Program-made: the position numbers and the translations under genes | In this document: positions 6,499-14,659 of the stretch, in pieces | How positions within the stretch are numbered: position 1 is the stretch's first letter | How the letters are laid out: each line of letters begins with the position of its first letter | Notes under the pieces: model-generated | Seen by the model: only the letters and a program-made list of their open reading frames with translations | Database searches by the model: none | Told to the model about the DNA's origin: nothing | NCBI GenBank assembly: GCA_028821515.1 | Contig: JAPPGA010000021.1 | Coordinates: 1-35,800 of the forward strand | Reading direction: 5' to 3' | Length of the DNA stretch: 35,800 nucleotides | Source of the DNA: Gammaproteobacteria bacterium | GTDB lineage: Bacteria > Pseudomonadota > Gammaproteobacteria > Pseudomonadales > Azotimanducaceae

Positions 6499-8709
6499 AT
6501 GCGAACCGCCCCTGCCGTCAAGGACATCCTGCTCGCCGGTGCCGGGCACAGCCACGTCCAGGTGCTGCGCCGGTTCGGCATGCGGCCCGAACCGGGACTG
6601 CGCCTCACCATCGTCGCGCGCGAAGTCGAGACGCCTTATTCGGGGATGCTGCCCGGGCACGTCGCGGGCGTCTACAAGGCGGGCGAACTGCATATCGATG
6701 TCGCGCGCCTGGCGCGCTTCGCCGGCGCGAACTTCATCGCGGGGGAGGTGACCGGCGTCGAACCCGATCAGAACCGCGTGCTGCTGCGCGGCCGTCCGCC
6801 GATGCGCTACGACATCCTGTCGATCAACACCGGCGGCGTTCCTGGCGGCGGTCTCGAGCCTGCCGAATGGATCACGCCCGTCAAGCCGATTGGCCGCTTC
6901 CTGCCGCGCTGGCGGGCCGTGGCGGAAAGACTTGCGCGTGAAGCCGTGCGTCTCGTCATCGTTGGCGCCGGCCCTGGAGGCGTGGAGCTTGCGCTTGCCG
7001 TGCGCACCCGTTTTCCGGACACGTCGCGTTGCGTCGTCGTCACCGCTGACCCGGACATCCTGCCGGGCCATTCGGGTGCAGTCCGGCGCAAACTGCGTGC
7101 CCTGCTGCGGGAGCGGGACGTCGAAGTCGTCACCGGGTTCTTCGCCGAGGGTGCCGACGCCGGTACCGTTCGTGCCCGCGATGGCCGCGCGATTGAACAC
7201 GACCATGTCTTCTGGGTCACCGGCGTGGACGCATCCGACGCGTTTTCCGATTGCGGACTGGCGACGGACGAAGACGGTTTCATCGAGGTCAACCGCTACC
7301 TGCAGTCGACCTCCCATGAGAACGTCTTCGCGAGCGGCGATGCGGCTGCCATGCAGGGCCAGCCCCGGCCCAAATCAGGTGTATTTGCGGTGCGCCAGGG
7401 TCCGGCGCTGTCGGACAACCTGAGGCGATATGCACTGGAAAGGCCACTGCGGCGCTACCGGGCGCAGCCCAGGGCCCTCGCGCTGATCGGCACGGGGCAG
7501 GGCAACGCAGTTGCCTCAAGGGGTGCCTTCCATGCTTCGGGCCAGTGGGTCTGGCGCGGCAAGGACTGGATCGACCGTCGTTTCATGCGGCGTTTCCAGG
7601 ATCTGCCGGAGATGGCGGAGGACGAACCGAAGCTTGCTCCGGCACTGCGGCCGGACGCGCCGGAAACCATGCGCTGTGGGGGCTGCGGCGCGAAACTCGG
7701 TGCCGACCTGCTTACGCGTGTGCTGCGGCGCCTGCCGACGCGCGAAGACCCCGCGCTGCTGCAGGGTATCGGCGACGACGCTGCGGTGATCGAATTCCGG
7801 CACCCGACGCTGGTCGCAACCTGCGACGCCTTCCGCGCCATGATCGACGATCCCTACCGGTTCGGCCGCATCGCCGCGCACCATGCGCTGAACGACCTCT
7901 ACGCGATGAACGCCCCGCCGAGCTATGCGCTCGCCATCGTCACCGTACCTTCGATGGCGGACGCGCTGATGGAAGAGGAGCTGTTCCAGGTCATGTCGGG
8001 GGCCGTCGCGGTATTCGATGAACAGGGCGTCAGCCTGGCCGGTGGGCACTCCGCCGAAGGCGTCGAACTCTCGGTGGGTTTCGCTGCTTTTGCCGGGGGA
8101 GGGGAGCGGTTGCTGGCGAAAGGCGGGTTGCAGGTCGGCGATCGCCTGATCCTGACCAAGCCCATTGGCACCGGGGTGATCCTTGCGGGCGCGATGCGGG
8201 GCAAGACGGCGGGTCCCGACCTGATCGAAGTCATGGACACGATGGACGTGTCGAGCGCCGCCGCCGCCCGCACTATCGCCGAACACGGCGCGACAGCGTG
8301 CACCGACGTGACCGGGTTCGGCCTGGCCGGACACCTGAGCGAAATGACGCGGGCTTCGGGCGTTGGCGCCACACTGCACCTGGAGTCGATTCCGTTCTTT
8401 CCCGCAGCGGTGGAACTGATGCAGACCGGGATAGAGAGTTCCCTGCAACCGAACAACCAGCAGGCGCTGGACGATTTCATGACACAAGGATGCGGCCGGG
8501 ATGGCGCCGAATTCCGCCTGCTGGCGGACCCGCAGACGGCGGGCGGATTGCTCGCCGGAGTGCCAGCGTCCGCGGCAGACGCCTGCGTGGATGCCTTGCG
8601 TAGCTGCGGTTACCGGCAGGCTGCCGTCATCGGCACCGTCGAGGACGGTCCCCTGACCGTGCGGGCCCGGGAACGGTCAGGGCCTTCGGGAAACATCACC
8701 TGCCAATAG
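6499..8709 (+). CDS. selD: FAD/NAD(P)-dependent oxidoreductase fused to selenide, water dikinase (SelD)
   Basis: 736 residues in two parts. Residues 1 to about 375 form a pyridine-nucleotide-disulfide-type oxidoreductase with GAGHSHVQVLR at 14-24, a second nucleotide-binding motif VGAGPGGVELALAV near 155, and VFASGDAAAM. Residues about 388-735 are SelD: CGGCGAK (Cys396 and Lys399 align with the catalytic Cys17/Lys20 of E. coli SelD), IGDDAAVIEF, GGHSAEGVELSVG, DVTGFGLAGHLSEM and DPQTAGGLL. SelD makes selenophosphate from selenide and ATP; the fused flavoprotein may supply or guard reduced selenium. The ATG at 6499 is preferred over a TTG 54 bases earlier. The last dozen residues (SGPSGNITCQ) do not look like SelD and probably come from foreign DNA. 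No selA, selB, selU or tRNA-Sec is seen here. Confidence 0.93.
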   Translation: MRTAPAVKDILLAGAGHSHVQVLRRFGMRPEPGLRLTIVAREVETPYSGMLPGHVAGVYKAGELHIDVARLARFAGANFIAGEVTGVEPDQNRVLLRGRPPMRYDILSINTGGVPGGGLEPAEWITPVKPIGRFLPRWRAVAERLAREAVRLVIVGAGPGGVELALAVRTRFPDTSRCVVVTADPDILPGHSGAVRRKLRALLRERDVEVVTGFFAEGADAGTVRARDGRAIEHDHVFWVTGVDASDAFSDCGLATDEDGFIEVNRYLQSTSHENVFASGDAAAMQGQPRPKSGVFAVRQGPALSDNLRRYALERPLRRYRAQPRALALIGTGQGNAVASRGAFHASGQWVWRGKDWIDRRFMRRFQDLPEMAEDEPKLAPALRPDAPETMRCGGCGAKLGADLLTRVLRRLPTREDPALLQGIGDDAAVIEFRHPTLVATCDAFRAMIDDPYRFGRIAAHHALNDLYAMNAPPSYALAIVTVPSMADALMEEELFQVMSGAVAVFDEQGVSLAGGHSAEGVELSVGFAAFAGGGERLLAKGGLQVGDRLILTKPIGTGVILAGAMRGKTAGPDLIEVMDTMDVSSAAAARTIAEHGATACTDVTGFGLAGHLSEMTRASGVGATLHLESIPFFPAAVELMQTGIESSLQPNNQQALDDFMTQGCGRDGAEFRLLADPQTAGGLLAGVPASAADACVDALRSCGYRQAAVIGTVEDGPLTVRARERSGPSGNITCQ

Positions 8710-8951
8710 CGACGTCCTGCGCGCTGTGTTGTTTTTCCGGTGATGACGCCGCGCCGATGCGGCTCCGCCTTGATGCGAACGGGCGACCCTGGCGAAACGC
8801 CCTCGGAAACGCGTGCTGGACGAAGCTCGGTGTGCTCGTCGTCACTTGGGGTGACGATGGATTCAGCACGAAAACGCTCCGCGTACTTCCCTTGAACGCT
8901 ATGCGACAGAAGCTCGGACAAGTCGTACTCAGGACGGAGATCGTCGTTCAT
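8610..8951 (-). CDS. Antitoxin-like protein running into a truncated helicase N-terminus
   Basis: The first 30 residues (MNDDLRPEYDLSELLSHSVQ, then GKYAERFRAESIV) resemble the small antitoxin-like proteins of the EYDFS-GVRGKYAERY type encoded next to BrnT-like toxins. The ATG at 8951 lies four bases after the stop of the brnT remnant; an upstream ATG at 8975 overlaps it. From about residue 47 the frame reads VSEGVSPGSPVRIKAEP, then RRGVITGKTTQRAGRRYWQ and VMFPEG. This recalls the N-terminal beta-barrel of SNF2/DEAD-type defence helicases. The similarity stops at about 8690, where the frame enters the antisense of selD, so the rest is not real coding sequence. I read it as an antitoxin fused to a helicase stub by deletion. 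The helicase assignment comes from memory of the family and needs a search. Confidence 0.5.
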   Translation of the reverse strand: MNDDLRPEYDLSELLSHSVQGKYAERFRAESIVTPSDDEHTELRPARVSEGVSPGSPVRIKAEPHRRGVITGKTTQRAGRRYWQVMFPEGPDRSRARTVRGPSSTVPMTAACR

Positions 8952-8955
8952 CTCG

Positions 8956-9180
8956 TCACGATGTCCTTTCTTCATACTGTCTTCGTTCCGTTCGCGTTAA
9001 CTCGCGAGCGCTGATGATGCGGATTTCGTTGTTGCGATCCGCATGAGCAACCATCAGCAGTCGACCCCTTTCGGAGCGCCCAACGATGATATAACGACCC
9101 TCTACCAACGAATGGTCGGGAATCGGAAACGGTTTGGCTCAACGGATCGCCGAACACCGTGACCGCTTTGCACTGTCAAG
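8956..9180 (-). pseudogene. BrnT-like toxin remnant, frameshifted
   Basis: Two reading frames together recreate the C-terminal two thirds of a BrnT-type ribonuclease toxin. One frame gives AVTVFGDPLSQTVSDS (about 9165-9115). After one extra base in GATTCCCGAC the next frame gives DHSLVEGRYIIVGRSERG, then RLLMVAHADRNNEIRIISAR, then ELTRTERRQYEERTS and a TGA at 8956. The usual N-terminal part (FEWD...KHGVSFEEA) is not recognisable; an AGCTTGACAGTGC stretch may be its decayed end. The toxin is therefore inactive. It sits directly upstream of its antitoxin-like partner, the normal order for brnTA. Confidence 0.75.
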
Positions 9181-9246
9181 CTGGAGACTGGGCGGGAAGC
9201 GAAACGATACGAGGCAGGTTCGTGAGCATCTCATTCGGAAGGCTGC

Positions 9247-10329
9247 TTAGAAAAAACTCGCCACCGCCGGCCTGAACCGGTCCATATCCACCAGGAACGA
9301 GTCATGGCCCTGGATTGAAGGCAGCACGCGGAAATCGAGATCGGGCACCGTCGCCTTCAGCCCTTCGGCCAACTCCCGTTGCTGCGCCAACGGAAACAGG
9401 AAATCCGTCTCCACGCCGATGATGAGCGCACGTTCGGCCTGCACCCGTGCGAGGCCGGCTTCCAGGCTCCCGCCGTGGTCGCAGACATCGAACAGGTCCA
9501 TCGCCCGTGACAGGTACAGGTAGCAGTTGGCGTCGAAGGTGCCGATGAATCGCACCGCGTGGGCCTCGAGGTAGGACTCGACCTCGAAGTCGATGCCGAA
9601 GGCTCCCCGGTCGGGCTCGTCGGTGGCGCGCTCGCGGCCGAAGCGCACGGTCCATTCGGCGGATGAGCGGTAGGAGATCATCCCGAGTTTCCTTGCCAGC
9701 CGCATGCCCACCGTAGGCGGCTCCTCCGGCGGGTAATTCCCGCTGCTCCAGGCCGGGTCGGAGCGCACGATCTCACGCTGTAGCGAGCGCACGGCGATGG
9801 AGAAGGGCAGGCTGCGGGCGGCGGAGGAGATGAGGAGGACCCCCTCAGCGGCTCCCGGGTGCAGCATGGCGAAAGCCAGTGCCGTCATGCCTCCCATGGA
9901 GGCGCCGACGACCGAGTGCAGCCGCGCGATACCCATTGACTCGATGACGGCATGCCCCGCGTTCGCTATGTCTTCGAGACATAGCGTGGGAAAGCCGAGC
10001 CGATAGGGTTCTCCCGTTCTGGGGTCGATCGAGGCGGGCCCCGTCGATCCGAAACAGCTTCCGAGCGAGTTGACGCAGACCACGAAGTAGCGATTCGTGT
10101 CGATGGGCTTGTCGGGGCCGACCATGTCTTCCCACCATCCCGTACTCGGATCGCCAGGCGAGGAGGCCGCGTGTGCGGAGGGCGACAGCCCGGTGAAAAG
10201 GAGCACGGCGTTGTCCCCGGCCGCCGAGAGTTCGCCCCAGGTCTCGTAGGCGATCTCGACCTGCGCCAGCACGCCCCGCATCATTCGGAAGGGCGCATCC
10301 AACTTGAGGAACTGTCGCGCGTCGCTCAC
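9247..10329 (-). CDS. metX: MetX-like homoserine/serine O-acyltransferase
   Basis: 360-residue alpha/beta hydrolase of the MetX family. The nucleophile is Ser144 in GASMGGM; the triad Asp is in GVETDFLFP and the His in SIQGHDSFL near the C-terminus. It transfers an acyl group from acyl-CoA to the hydroxyl of homoserine (methionine route) or serine (cysteine route). The signature at residues 90-98 reads GSCFGSTGP. As I recall, true homoserine acetyltransferases have GG-x-x-GTTGP at this place, and the GS...GSTGP form marks serine acyl- or succinyltransferases. Serine may therefore be the substrate, which would feed cysteine synthesis. The start overlaps the stop of the upstream deacylase gene in an ATGA, so it is the third gene of a coupled operon with a glutamate-cysteine-ligase-like gene. 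Confidence 0.88.
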   Translation of the reverse strand: MSDARQFLKLDAPFRMMRGVLAQVEIAYETWGELSAAGDNAVLLFTGLSPSAHAASSPGDPSTGWWEDMVGPDKPIDTNRYFVVCVNSLGSCFGSTGPASIDPRTGEPYRLGFPTLCLEDIANAGHAVIESMGIARLHSVVGASMGGMTALAFAMLHPGAAEGVLLISSAARSLPFSIAVRSLQREIVRSDPAWSSGNYPPEEPPTVGMRLARKLGMISYRSSAEWTVRFGRERATDEPDRGAFGIDFEVESYLEAHAVRFIGTFDANCYLYLSRAMDLFDVCDHGGSLEAGLARVQAERALIIGVETDFLFPLAQQRELAEGLKATVPDLDFRVLPSIQGHDSFLVDMDRFRPAVASFF

Positions 10330-11285
10330 GATCCCGGCAGGGGTTCGAGCAGGTAGCAGAGGCAGTCCGCCCGGGCGGCGCGGAGGTCCGTCGTGTACAT
10401 GGAGGGGATGACGGAGCGCCGCAGCCGGATTTCCCCGTTCGTGGTCCTGAAATAGCGGGTGGTCACGTCGGCGCCATGCTCATCAACCGCCTTCAGCCCC
10501 TGGCTGTCGCGGACATCCGCGATGACCGTGCCGCTCTCGGCGCGTTCGAAGTTAAACGCCTCGAATTCGTCGCGGGGTGTCACGGCGCCGTCGTCGCCGT
10601 CGATCAGGACCCGCGCGAGGTTCCGGTAGATGTAAAGCTGCTGTGCCGGAGCCCGCGGCGGCTCGCGCCACTGGAATGCGTTCTCGAGGTAGGCCCTGGC
10701 GCGATCGGCACTCGTCGGATCGCGGGCCGTGCCCACCTCGACGGTCACTGCGGTGCAGAACTCGGAGAAGCGCCGCGTCTGCACGCCCGGATGGTCGATG
10801 ACGATGACGCGTTGCGCGAAGGCCGCCGCCGCGCCGAGGGAGCGCTCGTCGGTGCGCGTGACGACGCTATAGGGAGGATTGCGGCCGGTGTTGTTGTGGA
10901 TGTCGATGGCGGCCAGGGGCTCGGCGGCCATGGCGCGCGCGGTGACCTCGCGGGCGACCGCGGCTTCCGGTGAGTCGCCGCCTTCCCACGCGCGATTGAA
11001 ATCCACGCCGCCCGGGAGCTTGCGGACGTTCTGGGTTGCCGCGTCGATATTGGCCACGAATAGCATCAGGGGAGGCGTCTTTCCGGTTCCGAGAAGCGCG
11101 CGCACCGCGTCCCATCCCGAGGTCTCGTTGCCGTGCTGCAGAACCGTGATGAAGAGGGTCCCTTTCCGTCCGCCGGACAGGTCGAACAGGGTGGGTCCGG
11201 GGAGTACGTCCCCAAGTTGCGCCGCCGGGCATTCGAGGAGACCGTCGGGCAATGCGTTGTAGGTGGACAGACGTCCGGAGCTCAT
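10326..11285 (-). CDS. AspA/AstE-family zinc deacylase (succinylglutamate desuccinylase / aspartoacylase-like)
   Basis: 319 residues from the ATG at 11285, which overlaps the upstream gene's stop as ATGA. Zinc ligands of the aspartoacylase branch of M14 enzymes are visible: His51 and Glu54 in HGNET, His130 in IDIHNN, and a catalytic-type Glu183 in VEVG. DFNRAW at 95-100 corresponds to the substrate-binding DLNR motif. Such enzymes hydrolyse N-acyl amino acids (N-acetylaspartate, N-succinylglutamate). The genes on both sides, a gamma-glutamyl ligase type and a MetX-type acyltransferase, argue for a role in an acylated amino-acid pathway and not arginine catabolism, since no ast genes are present. 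A longer start at 11390 would overlap the ligase gene by 109 bases and is not favoured. Confidence 0.85.
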   Translation of the reverse strand: MSSGRLSTYNALPDGLLECPAAQLGDVLPGPTLFDLSGGRKGTLFITVLQHGNETSGWDAVRALLGTGKTPPLMLFVANIDAATQNVRKLPGGVDFNRAWEGGDSPEAAVAREVTARAMAAEPLAAIDIHNNTGRNPPYSVVTRTDERSLGAAAAFAQRVIVIDHPGVQTRRFSEFCTAVTVEVGTARDPTSADRARAYLENAFQWREPPRAPAQQLYIYRNLARVLIDGDDGAVTPRDEFEAFNFERAESGTVIADVRDSQGLKAVDEHGADVTTRYFRTTNGEIRLRRSVIPSMYTTDLRAARADCLCYLLEPLPGS

Positions 11286-12694
11286 AGGCTCCACTCGTGC
11301 ACCGGCTCTCCCGACTGCTGGGCCTCGACGTAGGCGTTGGTCAATGCGCCCAAGTCCGCGCCGTATTTTTCGACCCAGCGTCGCTGCCATGTGGCGCCGT
11401 TGGTATTCGACTCGACGCGGTCGCGAACCAGGCCGAGGAACCGGTCGATGTCGTCGTCCGGAATGTCGAGCCTGCCCAGCGCGTCGGAAGCGGCGGGCAG
11501 CAGTTCTTCGAGCAGCAGTTCCCGTGCGCCGTGCATGCCGTCGCGCCAGCGCAGCCGGGCGTCCAGTCCCTGCCGGGCGGCGGCATAGAAGTTATAACGC
11601 GCCGCGGCGAAGTCGAGGTCGGACTCTATCGGCGTTTCGGCGTCCATCAGCGCCCGGACCATCCCCAAGAAGACCGCGGCGTTGCCGATGCAGTCCGGGA
11701 TGGTGGGCCCTGCCGGCACGACGCGGTGCTCGATGCGCAGGTGGGGCTGGCCGTCGAAGTCGAAGCCGAGCAGCGGCCGGTTCCAGCGCCAGATGGTGCC
11801 GTTGTGCAGTCGGATGTGGCTGAGCTTGTATGCCGGCTCGCCGGTTGGGGAGGGCAGCAGGATCGGGTGTTCCGCGAGGTTCTCGCTGAAGATCTCGAAT
11901 AGCGACTCGTCGGCGTATCCGCTGCCGAAGCTCACCCGCGCCGGAGTCCGGGGACCCACCGATACCGCCTGTTCGAACAGCGGGATGCGCGTCTCCTGCC
12001 ACAGCGACTTGCCGAACAGGAACGGAGAGTTGGCTGCCAGCGCCACCATCGGCGCCGATGCGGCGAGGGCGGCGTTGTAGGTCCGCGCGGCGAGGTGCGG
12101 CTGGCACTGCAGGTGGATCTGGAACGAGGTGGTGGCCGCCTCCAGCATCACGTCGTCGTGCGACAGCCGCAACGTGTCGTAGCCTTCGATGTCCACCTCG
12201 ACGGGTGCGCCGTTGCGCAACGCCAGCACGCGGTCGTTCAGCGCCTGGTAGCGCACCATGTTCGACATCGAGCCGGAATTCAGCAGCGCGGGGCTGATCG
12301 TCGGCAGGATGCCGATGATCGCGAGTTGCAGGTTCTGGGAGCGCGCGGTCTGCTGGCAGGCTTCCCAGGTGGCGGCGAGTTCGTCGTGCAGCCGCGCGAA
12401 GACCCTTCCGGTCATGGCGCAGGGGCTGCCGTTCAGTTCGATGTTGAACGCGGCGAGTTCGGGCACCACGAGCGGATTGCCGAGCTCGTCCAGGAACGCG
12501 GCGTTCCGGGCGGCCGGTTGCCCCGCCTCGTCGACCAGCCACGCCTCGAGTTCGAATCCGACGATGTCGCCCCGATGACTGAAGCCGTCGTGCGCGAACA
12601 GGCTCCCGACCAGGTCGGTCTCCTGGTCGAGATGCCGGCGGAACCTCGTGAAGTCCTCCGCGTTGAAATGTCGGCGCGCGATTTCGTCGCCCAT
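11282..12694 (-). CDS. Glutamate-cysteine ligase family protein (GCS2 type)
   Basis: 470 residues. Family features include GFELEAWLVDEAG near residue 46, FNIELNGSP near 84, SGSMSNMVRYQALNDRVLALR, SFQIHLQCQP and HRVVPAGPTIPDCIGNAAVFLGMVRAL. These match the carboxylate-amine ligase (GCS2) superfamily that includes YbdK, EgtA and the plant/alphaproteobacterial GshA. They form an amide between the gamma-carboxyl of glutamate and an amine such as cysteine. Whether cysteine is the substrate cannot be told. It is the first gene of a three-gene operon with coupled overlaps to the deacylase. A 100-base gap separates its start from the Lrp-family gene upstream on the same strand. Confidence 0.85.
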   Translation of the reverse strand: MGDEIARRHFNAEDFTRFRRHLDQETDLVGSLFAHDGFSHRGDIVGFELEAWLVDEAGQPAARNAAFLDELGNPLVVPELAAFNIELNGSPCAMTGRVFARLHDELAATWEACQQTARSQNLQLAIIGILPTISPALLNSGSMSNMVRYQALNDRVLALRNGAPVEVDIEGYDTLRLSHDDVMLEAATTSFQIHLQCQPHLAARTYNAALAASAPMVALAANSPFLFGKSLWQETRIPLFEQAVSVGPRTPARVSFGSGYADESLFEIFSENLAEHPILLPSPTGEPAYKLSHIRLHNGTIWRWNRPLLGFDFDGQPHLRIEHRVVPAGPTIPDCIGNAAVFLGMVRALMDAETPIESDLDFAAARYNFYAAARQGLDARLRWRDGMHGARELLLEELLPAASDALGRLDIPDDDIDRFLGLVRDRVESNTNGATWQRRWVEKYGADLGALTNAYVEAQQSGEPVHEWSL

Positions 12695-12794
12695 AATCTC
12701 CGGTGCCCCCTCCGGGATTCGCCCGAATTCAACAGCTTACCAGCATGCGGGCCAAGATGGTTCCGGTAACCGCAGCGGTGCACGTGACGGCGCG

Positions 12795-13265
12795 CTACCG
12801 GACAGGCAGTTCGGTCCGCTTGACCACCGTGCGCAGGGCGAAGCTCGAGTGGACCCGGTCCACGCCCGGCAGCGCGGTCAGGTGCTGGCTGTGGATGCGT
12901 TCGTAGTCGCGGGCGTCGCGTACGATGACGCGCACGAGGTAGTCGGCCTCGCCCGACATCACGTAGCACTCCATGACCTCCGGCAGTTTGACGATCTCCC
13001 GCTCGAACGCCAGGAGGTCGTCGCGCTGCTGACTCGCCAGCGTGATCTGCACGAAGACGTTGTCCGGGTAGCCGGCCAGTGACTGGTCCACCAGGCCGAC
13101 GTAGCCTCGGATCATCCCGGCGTCCTCGAGGCGCTTGAGGCGTCTCAGGCTCGCCGACTCCGACAGGCTGATGCGCTCGGCCAGAACGGCATTGCTGATC
13201 CGTCCGTCCTGCTGAATTTCGTGCAGGATTATTCTGTCTCGATTGTCCAATTCAACCGATTCCAC
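12795..13265 (-). CDS. Lrp/AsnC-family transcriptional regulator
   Basis: 156 residues with the standard two-domain Lrp layout. The N-terminal helix-turn-helix reads LDNRDRIILHEIQQDGRISN, then AVLAERISLSESASLRRLKRLEDAGMIRGY. The C-terminal RAM ligand-binding domain includes VMECYVMSGEADYLVRVIVRD and ends at LPVR. It is transcribed away from alanine dehydrogenase across a 126-base gap. This fits the AldR/BkdR-type pattern in which an Lrp-family protein senses an amino acid and controls the neighbouring catabolic dehydrogenase. Alanine as effector is inferred from that neighbour only. Confidence 0.93.
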   Translation of the reverse strand: MESVELDNRDRIILHEIQQDGRISNAVLAERISLSESASLRRLKRLEDAGMIRGYVGLVDQSLAGYPDNVFVQITLASQQRDDLLAFEREIVKLPEVMECYVMSGEADYLVRVIVRDARDYERIHSQHLTALPGVDRVHSSFALRTVVKRTELPVR

Positions 13266-13391
13266 TGTATTGACCGTATTTCATAGAAGATAGTTCGAAT
13301 ATGGTCCGATACAGCGGGCAAGAACGCAAACCGATTGCGCATCGGGTTGTCTACAGTCATGTAACTGGCTGACCCAAACAGGCGAAAACCC
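13266..13391. promoter_or_regulatory. Divergent lrp-like/ald control region
   Basis: This 126-base spacer must hold both promoters and the likely Lrp-family sites. It contains an AT-rich stretch at about 13266-13310 (TATTTCATAGAAGATAG, then TTCGAATATGG) with the A/T-rich half-site flavour of Lrp operators. No clear sigma-70 pair stands out. Confidence 0.4.
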
Positions 13392-14558
13392 ATGCGGATT
13401 GGCGTCCCCAAGGAGACCAAGGTCCACGAATACCGCGTCGGACTCACGCCCACGTCTGTTGCGGAACTGATTCGTGATGGACACAGCGTCGTGGTGGAGG
13501 CCAATGCCGGCGCAGGCATCGGATTCAGCGACGCGGACTACGTCGCGGCCGGCGCTCGCATCGGCTCCGGGCTGGAAGCCTTCGCCCAGACCCTCGTGGT
13601 CAAGGTCAAGGAACCGAACCTCGACGAATGCGCCATGCTTGAAAAGGACCAGGTCCTGTTCACCTATCTTCACCTCGCCGCCGACGCCGCATTGAGCCGC
13701 GCACTGATGGCCAGGGGCGCCGCCGCCATTGCCTACGAGACGGTCACCGCTGCGGACGGCAGCCTGCCGCTGCTGTCGCCGATGAGCGAGATCGCGGGCC
13801 GCATGTCCGTGCAGGTCGGGGCCAATGCGTTGCAGCGAACCACCGGCGGCAGCGGCGTGCTGCTCGGTGGCGTCCCGGGTGTCGCGCCCGCCCGTGTCGT
13901 AGTGATCGGCGGCGGGATGGCCGGTGCCAACGCGGCCACCATCGCCCTGGGCCTGGGTGCCGACGTCACGATCCTCGACAAGAGCGTGTCCCGATTGCGG
14001 TGGCTGGCGGACCGGTTCGACGGTCGCGCCCGAACGGTCATGGCCAACGCATCGACGACCCGGGATCACGTGCTCGGCGCGGACCTCGTGATCGGTGCCG
14101 TTCTCGTGCCGGGGGCGAAGTCACCGAAGCTGGTAACCGCCGATGATGTCCGCGACATGCGCGACGGCTCGGTATTGGTCGACATCTCCATCGATCAGGG
14201 CGGCTGCTTCGAAACGAGTCGCCCGACCACGCATGACGCGCCGACCTTCGTCCACGACGGCGTCGTCCACTACTGCGTCACGAACATGCCCGGCGTCGTG
14301 GCACGCACTGCGACGCTGGCACTGAACAACGTCACCCTGCCGTATGTGCGAACTATCGCCGAGAAGGGTTGGCGTCAGGCGATCGCAGACGATGCGCACC
14401 TCGCGAATGGCTTGAATGTCGCGGGCAGCAACGTCTGGCACGAAGCTGTGGCCGAATCTCTCGATACCTCCCCTCCGGCCACGCAGCCTGACGCCGCCCG
14501 CTCGGCGATTGCGTTGACGCGCGGGGTTGCCCCGCGGGAGCGTCTGGAGGCCGTGTAG
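13392..14558 (+). CDS. ald: Alanine dehydrogenase
   Basis: 388 residues. It opens with [20 protein letters not shown], carries VKVKEPN with the substrate lysine, LFTYLHLA with the catalytic His, and the NAD-binding Rossmann motif [27 protein letters not shown] near residue 170. [21 protein letters not shown] lies near the end. It catalyses reversible oxidative deamination of L-alanine to pyruvate, usually for alanine use as carbon and nitrogen source. Slightly longer than the usual 371 residues through a C-terminal tail. Likely controlled by the divergent Lrp-family gene. A few kilobases downstream, the kynureninase reaction would generate alanine. Confidence 0.95.
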   Translation: MRIGVPKETKVHEYRVGLTPTSVAELIRDGHSVVVEANAGAGIGFSDADYVAAGARIGSGLEAFAQTLVVKVKEPNLDECAMLEKDQVLFTYLHLAADAALSRALMARGAAAIAYETVTAADGSLPLLSPMSEIAGRMSVQVGANALQRTTGGSGVLLGGVPGVAPARVVVIGGGMAGANAATIALGLGADVTILDKSVSRLRWLADRFDGRARTVMANASTTRDHVLGADLVIGAVLVPGAKSPKLVTADDVRDMRDGSVLVDISIDQGGCFETSRPTTHDAPTFVHDGVVHYCVTNMPGVVARTATLALNNVTLPYVRTIAEKGWRQAIADDAHLANGLNVAGSNVWHEAVAESLDTSPPATQPDAARSAIALTRGVAPRERLEAV

Positions 14559-14635
14559 GCTTCCATGCCAGTACGCCTCTGGCGACGGGGAAATGTCGGC
14601 CCTTTCTTACGCGCTATGCGCTCGCGGTCGGCGGA

Positions 14636-14659
14636 GAAGCTCCTCCGGCTGAGGGCTCC
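14636..14659 (+). repeat. 24-bp dispersed repeat, copy 2
   Basis: Second copy of the 4842-4865 element with one base difference. It lies in the 100-base gap between convergent ald and the CmcJ-like gene and its last base is part of that gene's stop codon. It is preceded by a GCG-rich, partly palindromic stretch (GCGCTATGCGCTCGCGGTCGG is the region 14610-14631). Confidence 0.55.

Noticed and set aside
10326-11390. Longer start for the AspA-like deacylase at 11390.
   Set aside because: It would overlap the ligase gene by over 100 bases with Arg-rich non-family sequence. The ATGA overlap at 11285 is the usual coupling.
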